From a virus, in IMG/VR virus record IMGVR_UViG_3300025728_000003, positions 1-53,410 of that record: 53,410 nt of DNA; one strand, given 5' to 3'. The translations under genes were made by a program, and so were the position numbers. Shown in pieces: positions 45,201-53,410 of this stretch. Numbering within the stretch: the first letter of the stretch is position 1; each line of letters opens with the position of its first letter. The notes under the pieces were generated by a model that saw nothing but the letters and a program-made list of their open reading frames with translations, was not told the DNA's origin and did not search any database.

Positions 45201-47158
45201 TACTTCACCATCAGCAGATTGCTGCCAGTCGGCAAATTAGGTTGCTGAACCTTGGCTTTGGTGCCTGGCTCAGCCTTAACCGTAATTGTACCACCGACAG
45301 TCGCCGCCCCATTGTTTCTGCCTAATGCATTATCCAGACTTCCGGCTGCCTTGATGTTCGGAGGAAGAAGCTTGCCAATGGATGATTCCGTATCGGTCAG
45401 CATACCTATCGGCTGGATTTTGTCTTGATACCCCATCAGCTTCTCAAGGCCGGCAAGCAATAGATCGAGCATCTTAAGAGGCAATGCAAGAAATTCTGTA
45501 AGCCAATCGAATGCCTTGGCTAGAAATTTAATTGATTTACTTGAGCCGTCGCTGGCCGTATCAAGTTCTTTGAATCTATCTATGATATGGCCAACCCGAC
45601 GAGCGATAGAATTAATAAGCACTACCACTGGATGGCCAGCCTGCTCCATTTCACTCCATCGCAGTGCAATACCGACAGCCGCCACGGCAATCAATGCGAG
45701 CGGCGAAAGAAGAAGTCCTGCCGATGCAACAATAAACGAGAATGCAGCCCCGAGCGCCCATGCAACTGGCACTGCCAATGTGATCGCAGCAACCGCCAAT
45801 GTTATGCCGGCAGCAAATTTAACGATCTCTGGATGCTGGCGCACGAACTCTCGAATCTGAGGCGTGATCTCGCGTAGATATTCGCCAAATCGCTTGATGT
45901 CTGGGGCCAGTCCTTCGCCGATAGCTACCATCACGTTGGTGACGGCGTTCTTCATGTTCTTCCATAGCATGGTAAGCGATTTCAGTTTAGAGCCCATTTC
46001 TCGCTCCATGCTGCCAATCGTGCCAGATGAGGCTGCCTTTGCCATGGTATCTTCAAACACTTCCATATTTCCTGCGAGTTTCACGGCGAACCGACCGGCC
46101 TCATTACCGAACATCTTGGTCGCCACAAGGATTCTCTCAGCCTCTGGAAGTTTTGCCAGCTTGCCGAAAACCTTCCGCATGGTGTCAACTGGAGCATTAA
46201 ACATCTTCTTAGCAAGAGTTTTAGATTGCATCATCTTCGTGATGACCATGTTCATCCCTGATGCAGCAAGTTCTGGAGACCTTTCAAGTTGATCGGCGAT
46301 GCCGGTAAAGCCTGCGACCACGCTTGGTGAAAGCTTGAGTGTTTTGAATGTGCCAGATAGACGCTCGAGAATGTTGATCATGTTTTCGCCATCGGCCGAT
46401 GTTTTATCGGCGACGACGTTCATACGATCCATCAACTCTTGAAGCCCATCAATGGATAAGCCCATCTTTGTCTTAATAGAGCCGAGCGATCTGCCGGCTT
46501 CTTCTTCAAGAACCTCAAATGCTACGGCCGCATTGGCTGTAATCTTGACGAATCTATCGAGTTCATCGTTTGGCAGGCCAAGCTTTGACCCCTCGAATGC
46601 CATGATGCCGAGTTTATCGGTGCTGATCCCGATTTTCTCAGATAGCGTCATGAAGCGCTCTTCAAATGCTTTCAATTCGGCTGATGGTAAATTTGTAGCG
46701 CGCCCCATATCAATCATCGCGTTTTCGACGGCTGCGGTTTGCTTGAGGACGCTGGAAATTCCCATGCCGGCACCGATACCGGTTAGGCCTGATGCGGCGG
46801 CGCCGAATCGAGACATGCGACCACCAACACCTTTACCGCCACCAATCTCGGCATGAGCGCCGCCAGAGCTTGGCAGGCCAGGAAGTTTAGCGCGCCCCAT
46901 CTTGTCGACTTGCGCATTCAGTTCTTTCGCCTGATTGGTCAGATGCTTGAGCGCATTATTCCCCTCCAGCGCCTTCAATGAACCGTTCAGGCGCTCAGAC
47001 CGATTCGCCATCTTGGTCAGCGTCGCGTTGCTGGCCTTAATGGCGTCTTGGTTTTCTTTGAGGATTCGAGTATGCGCGCGAGTAGCGGCGATGATCTTTT
47101 GAATCGGGGCCGTGTACTTATCAATGAGCTGATAGGTATATGCAATGTTGAACGCCAT
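45200..47158 (-). CDS. Tail tape measure protein
   Basis: 652 residues. Helical N-terminus, then a TP901-type core (AAVENAMIDMGRATNLPSAE, FMTLSEKIGISTDKLGIMAF), KLKSLTMLWKNMKNAVTNVM at about 391-410, and a long hydrophobic region at 447-499. The length sets the tail; at about 1.5 angstrom per residue it predicts a roughly 95-nm tail (rule-of-thumb inference). Starts in the stop of the frameshifted chaperone. Confidence 0.9.
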   Translation of the reverse strand: MAFNIAYTYQLIDKYTAPIQKIIAATRAHTRILKENQDAIKASNATLTKMANRSERLNGSLKALEGNNALKHLTNQAKELNAQVDKMGRAKLPGLPSSGGAHAEIGGGKGVGGRMSRFGAAASGLTGIGAGMGISSVLKQTAAVENAMIDMGRATNLPSAELKAFEERFMTLSEKIGISTDKLGIMAFEGSKLGLPNDELDRFVKITANAAVAFEVLEEEAGRSLGSIKTKMGLSIDGLQELMDRMNVVADKTSADGENMINILERLSGTFKTLKLSPSVVAGFTGIADQLERSPELAASGMNMVITKMMQSKTLAKKMFNAPVDTMRKVFGKLAKLPEAERILVATKMFGNEAGRFAVKLAGNMEVFEDTMAKAASSGTIGSMEREMGSKLKSLTMLWKNMKNAVTNVMVAIGEGLAPDIKRFGEYLREITPQIREFVRQHPEIVKFAAGITLAVAAITLAVPVAWALGAAFSFIVASAGLLLSPLALIAVAAVGIALRWSEMEQAGHPVVVLINSIARRVGHIIDRFKELDTASDGSSKSIKFLAKAFDWLTEFLALPLKMLDLLLAGLEKLMGYQDKIQPIGMLTDTESSIGKLLPPNIKAAGSLDNALGRNNGAATVGGTITVKAEPGTKAKVQQPNLPTGSNLLMVK

Positions 47159-47777
47159 CAGCGGCCCCTATTTTTGGAGAGAAATTTACAGACTTGCTGG
47201 ACCTCCCAGAGCGGCATGTCCTTCGCGACTTCGTAGCTTATACCACCTTCGCTTGCCCTAACGATGCTGACGGCTTGCTCGACAAAATCTTCTGGCCGCC
47301 TGCTGAGGGCATAGCGAAAAAAGCTGCCCACCGAATGGCCATCTTGTAGCCGTCATCTGGATGCATGCTCGACCAGATAGCATCGGTCATGGACTGCTCG
47401 CCATCCAACATTACGATAGGCTTGCTGGCGCGCATGCAGGCCATTGCGCGGAAGGTATTGAGGAAGTCCGACACCTTGACCTTGTTAGAGGTCAGCAGCA
47501 ACATCTGCAGCGTCTCGGCGAACTCTTCGCTATTCTGCTCGTGATCATCCTCGATAGCCCTCACTTCTTCGCCGGAGACATCCTCTTGGCCAGTCTTGTG
47601 CTTTTCGCCGACTTCAATGAAGACCTGCATGAACATTTGCTTGATGCGCATATAGTGATCGCAGTGATCCATGCCAGGTTCGCGCAGTACAAAGGCATTC
47701 GTTTCCTTTTGAACCCCCTTACAGCTATACGAGACATCGTGATCGGAGAAGAACTCAATGGTGCCGTTGTGAATCAT
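47158..47777 (-). CDS. Tail assembly chaperone, minus-1 frameshift product
   Basis: Joined frame 47777-47316 then 47316-47158, 206 residues. After the slip at T TTT TTC the new frame adds 52 residues (FVEQAVSIVRASEGGISYEV, then DMPLWEVQQVCKFLSKNRGR) and stops at 47160-47158, overlapping the tape measure ATG. This G/GT-like arrangement is general for long-tailed phages: the longer form binds the tape measure protein and recruits tube subunits. Confidence 0.85.
47238..47777 (-). CDS. Tail assembly chaperone, unshifted form
   Basis: 179 residues. Acidic N-terminal half and a helical C-terminal half with TFRAMACMRASKPIVMLDGE, lying between tube and tape measure genes where Mu has gp41. The frame ends 80 bases before the tape measure start. 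The last 25 residues (PSAGGQKILSSKPSASLGQA) look like low-complexity read-out past the frameshift point. Confidence 0.82.
   Translation of the reverse strand: MIHNGTIEFFSDHDVSYSCKGVQKETNAFVLREPGMDHCDHYMRIKQMFMQVFIEVGEKHKTGQEDVSGEEVRAIEDDHEQNSEEFAETLQMLLLTSNKVKVSDFLNTFRAMACMRASKPIVMLDGEQSMTDAIWSSMHPDDGYKMAIRWAAFFAMPSAGGQKILSSKPSASLGQAKVV
47316..47322 (-). other. Programmed minus-1 frameshift heptamer
   Basis: Minus strand T TTT TTC in the zero frame (codons GCT TTT TTC), the canonical X XXY YYZ slippery sequence, 85 bases before the end of the unshifted frame. The minus-1 frame is open upstream of it for some distance and downstream to the tape measure start. Confidence 0.85.
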
Positions 47778-47835
47778 GTGTTGCCCCTCAGCTATTTCGA
47801 ATATTGGTTATCGAGCCAAACATCGACCCTGATTA

Positions 47836-48237
47836 TTAGACGCCAGCCATCGGATCGCCTTTGAACTCCAGTGAGACTACGCCATCCGAAGAGGCGTTAC
47901 GCTCAATAGCATTGATCAGTGACATACGGCTCATTGAGCGCGTGAAGTTGCCGCCACCACTGAGGCGCTGAACAAACTGGATATTGTTCTGGCCGACCTG
48001 ATTCTTCCAGGTGCGAATCTTGGAGTCCAAATCAGGAGTCAGGAACAATTCGAATTTGCAGCTACCAATCTTACCTTCGGCGTTGACCGAGTGGACCGAT
48101 TCGATGGTGTTGCCGCCACCTGATGCGGCGCGGACGTTGATTTCGCCCTCGCCACCGTCATAGCTGAAGCTGTTTGGCACAATCGCAATCGTCTCGTTGT
48201 TGACGATGACCGACGGGACCGAAAGAGTAATAGACAT
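47836..48237 (-). CDS. Tail tube protein, Mu gpM-like
   Basis: 133 residues. NNETIAIVPNSFSYDGGEGE, IESVHSVNAEGKIGSCKFEL and DGVVSLEFKGDPM match the Mu-type tube family. Strong ribosome binding site AAGGAGG before the ATG at 48237, fitting a very abundant product. Follows the sheath gene by 9 bases. Confidence 0.9.
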   Translation of the reverse strand: MSITLSVPSVIVNNETIAIVPNSFSYDGGEGEINVRAASGGGNTIESVHSVNAEGKIGSCKFELFLTPDLDSKIRTWKNQVGQNNIQFVQRLSGGGNFTRSMSRMSLINAIERNASSDGVVSLEFKGDPMAGV

Positions 48238-48246
48238 GACGCCTCC

Positions 48247-49824
48247 TTAAAAGGTCACAGTTGTGCCGGTCGAGCCGACGCTGAAGCTGAATTGGAGCGC
48301 GTAGTCGAGCTGGCGCAGTTGGGTGACGATTGGCAGTGGACCGGTAATGGTTGCAGTGCCGGTAGCCAGCGAGACAGTCACAACAGTGTTGTCACTGAAA
48401 TACTTCTCGGCATCGTCGCCAGCCTGGGTAAGTGCCTCTCCGGCCAGTACGCGATAGATCCGCAATAGTTCGGCCTTGATGCTTTCAGCGTTCGCCATGG
48501 AGCGGCCGGGAATCAGGTCACCCTCGGTCAGACGAGACTGGGCGAAAGTCGTGCGCAGTGTCCGCCAGAAGATCTCGCGGCAAGCCGAACCGGTGTCGAC
48601 GTAGTTGAGGTAATGGAACGAGACGTTCTCGTTGCCGCTGGCATCAGTTACCCAGTTAGTAGTCACTGGCCCCATGATCATTGCTGACGACGCGATGTTG
48701 ACGCCGAAAGTCGTGAAGCCTTTATGCTCCAAATCAACTTGCTCGGCAGCGCTATACAGCAGATTCGGCGATGCCAAGGACGTGCGAGCCAACGGAGTGT
48801 TGAAGTACGGCAGCGACGCCAGTGCAGGACCGCCGAATGCATCCAGCAGGCCGGAGGTGGTGACAATGAAGTCAGCAATCGGGGCATCTGGAGTCAGGCG
48901 ACGAGCGCGGACGCCCATGAAGTACGCCATAGTCCAGTCAGCCGGCTGAAGGATCGCAGGCCCGATATGCGTCAGCGTGGTGATCTTGTTGTTGCCGCCC
49001 ATCACGACGACCTGGCTGTTCTCGGTAGATACCGCAGTCAGTGCGTTGGCGTAGGTCAGGCTACGACCATGGAAAACGGTGCCATCGATAATCTCGTTGG
49101 CGGCATTGAAGCGAGCTTCAAGCAAGGTCTTCGGGAGAGACAGGTTCGCCGACCAGTATTCAGGCCAGCTGATACCAGTGTAGCGGATGCCGGTGATTAC
49201 GTCGAAGATGCCGGTCAGAGTCGGATCAGTTGCACCGCCAGCCCAGCCGGTCAGCACTTGAGTGACACCTTCCACATTCATGGAGATCTTGATACCCCAG
49301 AAGTTGCCGCTGGTGCCTTTCTCGTCTGCCGTTAGAGTGACGGTGCCAGTTACGGCATTAGAGGTGAAAGGCGCGTCAACCAAGGCATCCAGCGCAGTAT
49401 CAAGCGCGGCACCGATCACGGTAGCAGTAGCACCAACAGCAACCTGAATGGTAGTAGTGAACAGGAATTCATCCACCACCGAAACAGTAATGGTGCCAGC
49501 AGCAGTCGCGGTGCCAGTGAAGGCAACGACAGCGGTCGCGGCAGTGCCACCGCCAGTTTCGTCGATGCCAATTACATCCAGGGGACTGTTGCCGGCATTA
49601 GCTTGCAGCCATTTTTCGATACGGCCGAACAACTCACCAGTACCGAATTGGGTGCGACGCTGCGCCAAAGTCAGAGAGTTAACGTTCTGCACCAGCGCAC
49701 CAGATGTCGCAGTGGCGGCAGTAGGCAGCACGCCGCAGATCAGATCGCGGCGATCCGCGAAGGCGTCAACGATGGCAGCCGGTAGCAGCTGGATATTAAT
49801 GCGCGGATTGCTTGTGGCAGCCAT
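48247..49824 (-). CDS. Contractile tail sheath, Mu gpL-like
   Basis: 525 residues. NPRINIQLLPAAIVDAFADR front; a variable beta-rich middle with repeated TGTAT/VTL strands (about 100-180); and the conserved end with DLIPGRSMANAESIKAELLR, LRQLDYALQFSFSVG. Shows that the virion is a myovirus. Larger than the minimal sheath core because of the inserted middle domain. Confidence 0.9.
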   Translation of the reverse strand: MAATSNPRINIQLLPAAIVDAFADRRDLICGVLPTAATATSGALVQNVNSLTLAQRRTQFGTGELFGRIEKWLQANAGNSPLDVIGIDETGGGTAATAVVAFTGTATAAGTITVSVVDEFLFTTTIQVAVGATATVIGAALDTALDALVDAPFTSNAVTGTVTLTADEKGTSGNFWGIKISMNVEGVTQVLTGWAGGATDPTLTGIFDVITGIRYTGISWPEYWSANLSLPKTLLEARFNAANEIIDGTVFHGRSLTYANALTAVSTENSQVVVMGGNNKITTLTHIGPAILQPADWTMAYFMGVRARRLTPDAPIADFIVTTSGLLDAFGGPALASLPYFNTPLARTSLASPNLLYSAAEQVDLEHKGFTTFGVNIASSAMIMGPVTTNWVTDASGNENVSFHYLNYVDTGSACREIFWRTLRTTFAQSRLTEGDLIPGRSMANAESIKAELLRIYRVLAGEALTQAGDDAEKYFSDNTVVTVSLATGTATITGPLPIVTQLRQLDYALQFSFSVGSTGTTVTF

Positions 49825-50054
49825 TACTCGGCCTCCTTCTTGGTCGACTTGGCGGATTTGTTCTCGATGGCGACTTCGCCAGGAGTTTCAATGACCGCAA
49901 TGCAGCCATCGTGAATACTGTCTTTCAAGCGGCGGCGCCAATGTTGCTCTAATGGCGTGCCGTCGCGGTCTACTTCGATGACGGCCTGCTTACCAGGCTT
50001 TAAGCCGTGCAAGACCACCATTGATTTGTTTTCGATGGTAACAGACTTGATCAC
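49824..50054 (-). CDS. Mu gp38/DUF2635-like small protein
   Basis: 76 residues. A V.L.G pattern at the start, then EQHWRRRLKDSIHDGCIAVI, resembling the DUF2635 core (YWRRRL.DGDV) of the small protein encoded before the sheath gene in Mu-type phages. Lys/Glu-rich tail. Overlaps the sheath start by one base and the upstream gene by 4. Confidence 0.7.
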   Translation of the reverse strand: MIKSVTIENKSMVVLHGLKPGKQAVIEVDRDGTPLEQHWRRRLKDSIHDGCIAVIETPGEVAIENKSAKSTKKEAE

Positions 50055-51157
50055 GGCAAAGGTTCCTCATCTAAGTCTAGCGCCATGGACATTATGGCCT
50101 TGTCGCTGTTATTTACATAGAGGGATTGGTTGATATCCCTGAATGCAACGTCGGTAATGAACGGAGATTGTCCGTCAAATCCAGATTCAAATGTTACCAC
50201 GTTCGGTACTTGCCAGTCATATACATGCAGGTAGTACGCCGAATTGTAGAGCCCCGGACCGTGGCCGGCTGACACCGTTACATACTGGATGGCCGATTCA
50301 TCACTGAACCCGAAGCCATAGAAGATCTTGGTCAGCGCCTCATAGATCTCGCCGTAGGCCATGTGTTGCGCATTATCGCCGCCAATGTCATCAGCGGTCG
50401 GAATGAATACGGCAATCGCGAAGTTCTGAAGCAGTCGTAGCAGGCGCATGTCCTGCTTGGTGAAAGTTGCCAGGCCATCGTTCGGTGTATGACGATCTTT
50501 TGAGACTGACACGTCGGTCATGATGACGAAGATGAACGGCTTGGCGGCTTGCTGTTTTGTATAGATCGCGGCGGCGCGTGTGATGTCTGCAGCTGCTCGG
50601 GCACGAATGACAGTCAACACGGTTATGGTGTCGACGATGCTGTCATAGTGGAAGATGCCTTCTGCCGGATCGATGGTCACTATAGTGCCGACAACAGAAG
50701 TCACGGTGCCGATGCCGAGGACGCCAGTAGGCTGCTCGATCAGATATCCTGGCACAGTTGGTACGGTTGCGCCCACCGGGATGTTGATCTCAAAGTTGCG
50801 GCGATTCGGCACACCAATGATGTCGTGGCTGCCGTTCCAAATAGATGGCATGATTCCACCGAGCGTCAGTTGTTTGGTATCTAAGCGCTGGTGCGGCTCG
50901 GTCTGGTCGTGATCGTTGGCAGTCGTGAAGCGTGCCGTGCCGTCGCCATTATCGACGTAGGCGGTGATCGGGTTGCGAACCTTAATGCCGGACAGCAGCA
51001 AATTTTGGCCGAGAACTGGAGTGCCCGTCGTAATTGTGCCGGTGATGATGCCGCCTGTTACCGTGACATTGGTGATCGTCAGTTGCTCGTTGAACAGGTT
51101 CGTCACTGATGGTAGATAGCGCCATAGGTGCGCCATTACATCGCGAGGCGTAATCAT
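50051..51157 (-). CDS. Probable tail terminator/completion protein with inserted beta domains
   Basis: 368 residues from ATG at 51157; a frame extension to 51199 overlaps the previous gene and is less likely. N-terminal MITPRDVMAHLWRYLPSVTN, a Thr/Gly/Val beta region to about 190, and a C-terminal part with PFIFVIMTDVSVSKDRHTPN and IAVFIPTADDIGGDNAQHMA. In Mu-type phages this slot before DUF2635 and sheath (Mu gp37) holds a tail terminator-like protein with a FVI....S........-D..........-V.IP pattern. The inserted beta domain is unusually large. Confidence 0.65.
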   Translation of the reverse strand: MITPRDVMAHLWRYLPSVTNLFNEQLTITNVTVTGGIITGTITTGTPVLGQNLLLSGIKVRNPITAYVDNGDGTARFTTANDHDQTEPHQRLDTKQLTLGGIMPSIWNGSHDIIGVPNRRNFEINIPVGATVPTVPGYLIEQPTGVLGIGTVTSVVGTIVTIDPAEGIFHYDSIVDTITVLTVIRARAAADITRAAAIYTKQQAAKPFIFVIMTDVSVSKDRHTPNDGLATFTKQDMRLLRLLQNFAIAVFIPTADDIGGDNAQHMAYGEIYEALTKIFYGFGFSDESAIQYVTVSAGHGPGLYNSAYYLHVYDWQVPNVVTFESGFDGQSPFITDVAFRDINQSLYVNNSDKAIMSMALDLDEEPLP

Positions 51158-51173
51158 GGAAGGAATCTCGCAA

Positions 51174-51425
51174 TCAGCATGTGATCTGCACCTGATCAAA
51201 CGGCCAGTTTACTTTGCCAAAATCAGGCATTTTTACTGGATGCGGATGGTAGACCGGAGTCGGAACATAAGTCCGATCCGATGCTGGCATCTGAACGGCC
51301 GGCGTAACTTTGACGAACACCGTAGCCAGATGCTCTTTCATCGACTGCCATTGCTCGGCGGTTGGCGGCTCAGCATTCAGTTCGGCAAAACCCTGCATCC
51401 AGTACGCAAATTGTTCGGAAGTCAT
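51174..51425 (-). CDS. Small head-tail region protein
   Basis: 83 residues. FAYWMQGFAELNAEPPTAEQ front is widespread among small phage proteins placed near head-tail connectors; a Pro/His/Val C-terminus follows. Function unknown. ATGA-coupled to the upstream gene. Confidence 0.7.
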   Translation of the reverse strand: MTSEQFAYWMQGFAELNAEPPTAEQWQSMKEHLATVFVKVTPAVQMPASDRTYVPTPVYHPHPVKMPDFGKVNWPFDQVQITC

Positions 51426-51853
51426 TTATAAGCCTCATCGATGAATTTGATTAGGGTCTGCATGGTCACGGTTTGCATTTCGTTCACAGCAACGCTTAGG
51501 TGTGGTCGTGGCGCCATGTTGCGGGTGCCGCGCTCAAGGAAGCTGGCATATTCAGCCTCTTCACCAAAGACTAGCGTGTGATGCCCGGTTGCTTCATAGC
51601 CAACACTCTTTGCAAGCTTGCCCGTGCGGTTTGCCGGCACCTCACCTGGCGCTGACGCTTGATGCTTGCGGCCGCGAAACGTATAGACGCGACCAGTGCG
51701 CGGGCCGTTGCGAATCATATATCGGAGCTTGTTAGTCAGCAGTGTGCCGACCTCTTTCCATGCTGCTGTCAATGCAACATTAGTGGCGCGCTCAGCAATC
51801 AGGATCTTCAGCAGAAACTTATCGTTGGTGTCCGCGCCAGTAATGCTGATCAT
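51422..51853 (-). CDS. HK97 gp10-like tail completion protein
   Basis: 143 residues. GRVYTFRGRKHQASAPGEVP, TGKLAKSVGYE and EYASFLERGTRNMAPRPHLS are the typical core of gp10-type head-tail joining/tail terminator proteins (Y...LE.GT..M.-ARP..). Located after the connector genes as expected. Confidence 0.88.
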   Translation of the reverse strand: MISITGADTNDKFLLKILIAERATNVALTAAWKEVGTLLTNKLRYMIRNGPRTGRVYTFRGRKHQASAPGEVPANRTGKLAKSVGYEATGHHTLVFGEEAEYASFLERGTRNMAPRPHLSVAVNEMQTVTMQTLIKFIDEAYK

Positions 51854-52257
51854 GCCTCGCCCGCCTCGGTCTCACCACGCTCGGTAGCCTGGATGATATC
51901 GATTATATCGTCTTCATCCTGATTATCGACCCGTAATACGCGGAACCGACGATCACCCATTAAAACGAATACATTGCCAGCCTCAATGGCACGCCAATCG
52001 GCACGGTGCCGGATGTAAAACAGGTGCGTGGTATGCGGGTCGATGGAGGTATTGTTGAACCTGGCAACGCCGGCAAATACACCGGCCGTGGTACTTATGG
52101 CGCACCAGACCGTCGCAAATGGAGTGAAAGTGATTGCCGAGTTATCCCAGTCGCCCGGAGTCATGCCGTTTGCTACACGATTGGCCAACTGAATCTTCTT
52201 GGTCAGATCGCCAATGCACATCTTGACCTTGGGGAATCGCTTTATTTTGCAGCTCAT
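51850..52257 (-). CDS. Head-tail joining (stopper) protein
   Basis: 135 residues. DLTKKIQLANRVANG, FATVWCAISTTAG, THLFYIRHRADWRAIEAGNV and RRFRVLRVDNQDEDDIIDII follow the SPP1 gp16/HK97-type stopper family. An N-terminal basic leader (CKIKRFPKVKMCIG) is slightly longer than usual. Confidence 0.82.
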   Translation of the reverse strand: MSCKIKRFPKVKMCIGDLTKKIQLANRVANGMTPGDWDNSAITFTPFATVWCAISTTAGVFAGVARFNNTSIDPHTTHLFYIRHRADWRAIEAGNVFVLMGDRRFRVLRVDNQDEDDIIDIIQATERGETEAGEA

Positions 52258-52880
52258 GCAAACACCCGCAGAATCCTGAAGAGTGCTAGCTTGGCATTAA
52301 TAGCCTGCGGAATACCAAGCGCATTACAGCCACCAGCCACTTCGCCACAGCCGCCGCAGTCACCACGGTTGGCATCAAGGAATGCAATCAGTTCCAGCAG
52401 CCCCTGTTTCAGCGCAGGAGGAATTGCATTCTCGTCGGCGTAGCCGGCAGTGAATGTAACGCGAAGAGGATATGGCTCGAATGGGTCTGGAGCACCAATG
52501 CCGCGAATCAGATAGAGTCGCGCCTGATCGTCGAATGGCTTCAGTCGATAATCAGCAGAGATAATCGTCTCGGCACCAGATACGCCCATCAGTTGAACCA
52601 GCGTGACGGCACCATCATTGATCGGCGCCCGACGCAGCCAGAGATAATCATATGGCATCGTGCAATCGCCGCGACCAATGGAATCGAACTTGCCTACCAC
52701 TGTGCGCGGTGACAGATATCGATTCGTGTAGCGCTCAACCATGTCAGTTGCATCGGCAATGAGCAATGCCAATTCATCGTCACGTGTGATATCACCAACA
52801 TCGATTTTCAGGAACAGCTTGACCGTATCCAGAGACACAGCCAGAACGGTTGGTGCTGATGCCTCGTAGCGGTCGGTCAT
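52254..52880 (-). CDS. Head-tail adaptor, gp6-like
   Basis: 208 residues. VSLDTVKLFLKIDVGDITRD, LLIADATDMVERYTNRYL and RVTFTAGYADENAIPPALKQ are the classic gp6/gp15-like connector pattern. A Cys/Gly-rich loop GDCGGCGEVAGGCNALG near the end is unusual and might bind metal. Stop overlaps the next start. Confidence 0.88.
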   Translation of the reverse strand: MTDRYEASAPTVLAVSLDTVKLFLKIDVGDITRDDELALLIADATDMVERYTNRYLSPRTVVGKFDSIGRGDCTMPYDYLWLRRAPINDGAVTLVQLMGVSGAETIISADYRLKPFDDQARLYLIRGIGAPDPFEPYPLRVTFTAGYADENAIPPALKQGLLELIAFLDANRGDCGGCGEVAGGCNALGIPQAINAKLALFRILRVFA

Positions 52881-53074
52881 TACTTGCCTCGTTTGCGAGG
52901 TGCTTCTTCAACTACAACTTCAGCCGGTGCTTCAGGTTGAGCCCACTCGGCCCAGCCAGCCTCGACCATCTTGAATTCTTCGGCTGCGCTGAAATGCAGC
53001 ACTTCGTCTTCAGTTACTTCGACAACATGCACGCCTTCGAGTGCCCAGTTGCCGGATTTTAAAAGCTTGATCAT
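52880..53074 (-). CDS. Small acidic protein before the connector genes
   Basis: 64 residues. IKLLKSGNWALEGVHVVEVT, an AAEEFKMVEAGWAEWAQP segment and a charged tail EEAPRKRGK. Such small proteins between capsid and connector genes occur in many phages, role unknown. It follows the UUCG terminator. Confidence 0.7.
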   Translation of the reverse strand: MIKLLKSGNWALEGVHVVEVTEDEVLHFSAAEEFKMVEAGWAEWAQPEAPAEVVVEEAPRKRGK

Positions 53075-53086
53075 CTTTCACCTCTT

Positions 53087-53112
53087 AAAAGAAAGGGCAC
53101 CGAAGCGCCCTT
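53087..53112 (-). terminator. Terminator downstream of the capsid segment, UUCG loop
   Basis: Minus strand GGGCGC-TTCG-GTGCCC (53110-53095), extended by two A-T pairs, then TTTCTTTT (53094-53087). A strong intrinsic terminator between the capsid-associated gene and the connector/tail genes. It would make capsid transcripts more abundant than tail transcripts. Confidence 0.82.
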
Positions 53113-53127
53113 ATCTTAGCTTATTGC

Positions 53128-53410
53128 TTAGGCCGATGCAGCTGCCGGGCCATGCTGAGGAGTACCGAGGACCGCAACCGCGCCCAGAGTACCGCCAGTG
53201 GTAACGCCAGTGGAGACGATACGCAGACGCACGTAACGTTTCTTGCCGACATAGCCGATGCGCTTGGTAACGTTGTCGCTGGTAGAAATAAATACCGCAG
53301 ACCCAAGAACTTCTTCGCCGGTCAACTGGACGCCATCGGAAAGACCGCTGTCATTGCCATGGAAAAGCTGCGCGGTATAGGTGCCGTCAGTAATGGTGCC
53401 GGAGATGATG
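53128..53410 (-). CDS. Small virion protein next to capsid gene, C-terminal part (gene crosses the circle junction)
   Basis: C-terminal continuation of the gene starting at 258; bases 53284-53410 repeat 1-127. The unique part (53283-53128) encodes STSDNVTKRIGYVGKKRYVR through VTTGGTLGAVAVLGTPQHGP and stops at 53128. The complete protein is 137 residues; the KRYVRLRIV...G...GAVAVLG.P end resembles small phage head proteins near capsid genes. Confidence 0.8.
   Translation of the reverse strand, partial: IISGTITDGTYTAQLFHGNDSGLSDGVQLTGEEVLGSAVFISTSDNVTKRIGYVGKKRYVRLRIVSTGVTTGGTLGAVAVLGTPQHGPAAASA
53284..53410. repeat. Terminal redundancy of the circular sequence (copy 2)
   Basis: Exact copy of bases 1-127; see the first copy. 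Should be removed once to obtain the 53,283-bp circle. Confidence 0.95.

Noticed and set aside
50687-50692. CTATAGT inside the coding region near 50687
   Set aside because: Lies within the putative tail terminator gene on the antisense side, with no suitable -35 or downstream gene; treated as chance.
1-53410. CRISPR arrays, integrase and attachment sites, insertion sequences
   Set aside because: No regularly spaced repeats, no tyrosine or serine recombinase motifs and no transposase were seen on either strand.

Overview
This window is one complete phage genome drawn as a circle. Bases 1-127 are repeated exactly at 53284-53410, so the unique circular length is 53,283 bp and the window breaks one small gene at the junction. 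The virus is a tailed, contractile-tail (myovirus) phage of a Gram-negative host. It carries an HK97-type head module, a complete Mu-type tail module in Mu gene order (sheath, tube, frameshifted assembly chaperone, tape measure, gpN, gpP, gp45, gp46, gp47, gp48), a GH19 endolysin and a nested Rz/Rz1 spanin pair. Rz1 implies an outer membrane. The small-gene repertoire (Nmad5-like, YdaS-like and CrpP/RMF-like proteins) fits a pseudomonad or related proteobacterium, but that is inference. No integrase, tRNA gene or CRISPR array was found.

Layout. Late genes lie on the minus strand from about 9711 down to 1 and, through the circle, from 53283 down to 33344. They encode terminase, two paralogous beta-rich proteins, portal, MuF-type head protein, prohead protease, major capsid protein, head-tail connectors, tail, fibres, lysis genes and a tailspike. 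Early genes lie on the plus strand from 10581 to 33315. They are mostly tiny, overlapping ATGA-coupled genes, with replication and recombination functions embedded: a DUF3987 protein, a ParB-like protein, an SF2 helicase, HNH and VRR-NUC nucleases, a RecE-like nuclease and a RecA-like ATPase. A minus-strand island at 21531-23160 carries a primase-like protein and a tandem YdaS-like DNA-binding protein. It diverges from the Nmad5-like operon through a compact regulatory region with overlapping promoters.

The most striking find is in the helicase gene at 25411-28206. A 302-residue intein interrupts the DECH (motif II) box exactly before its cysteine. Nested inside the intein, in the +1 reading frame and with its own start and Shine-Dalgarno-like sequence, is a complete 214-residue homing endonuclease of the Vsr/EDxHD type with a zinc finger and a NUMOD-like segment. 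About 645 bp therefore appear to be coding in two frames at once: the intein linker in one, the mobility enzyme in the other.

Other notable structures are a roughly 290-bp nested palindrome of GGGAACA-type repeats before the DUF3987 gene (candidate origin), a recurrent CTATAGT promoter/operator cassette including a perfect 11-bp inverted repeat over a TTGACA-N17-TATAGT promoter, a canonical T TTT TTC minus-1 frameshift site in the tail chaperone gene, UUCG-loop terminators, and a hairpin that embeds a ribosome binding site.
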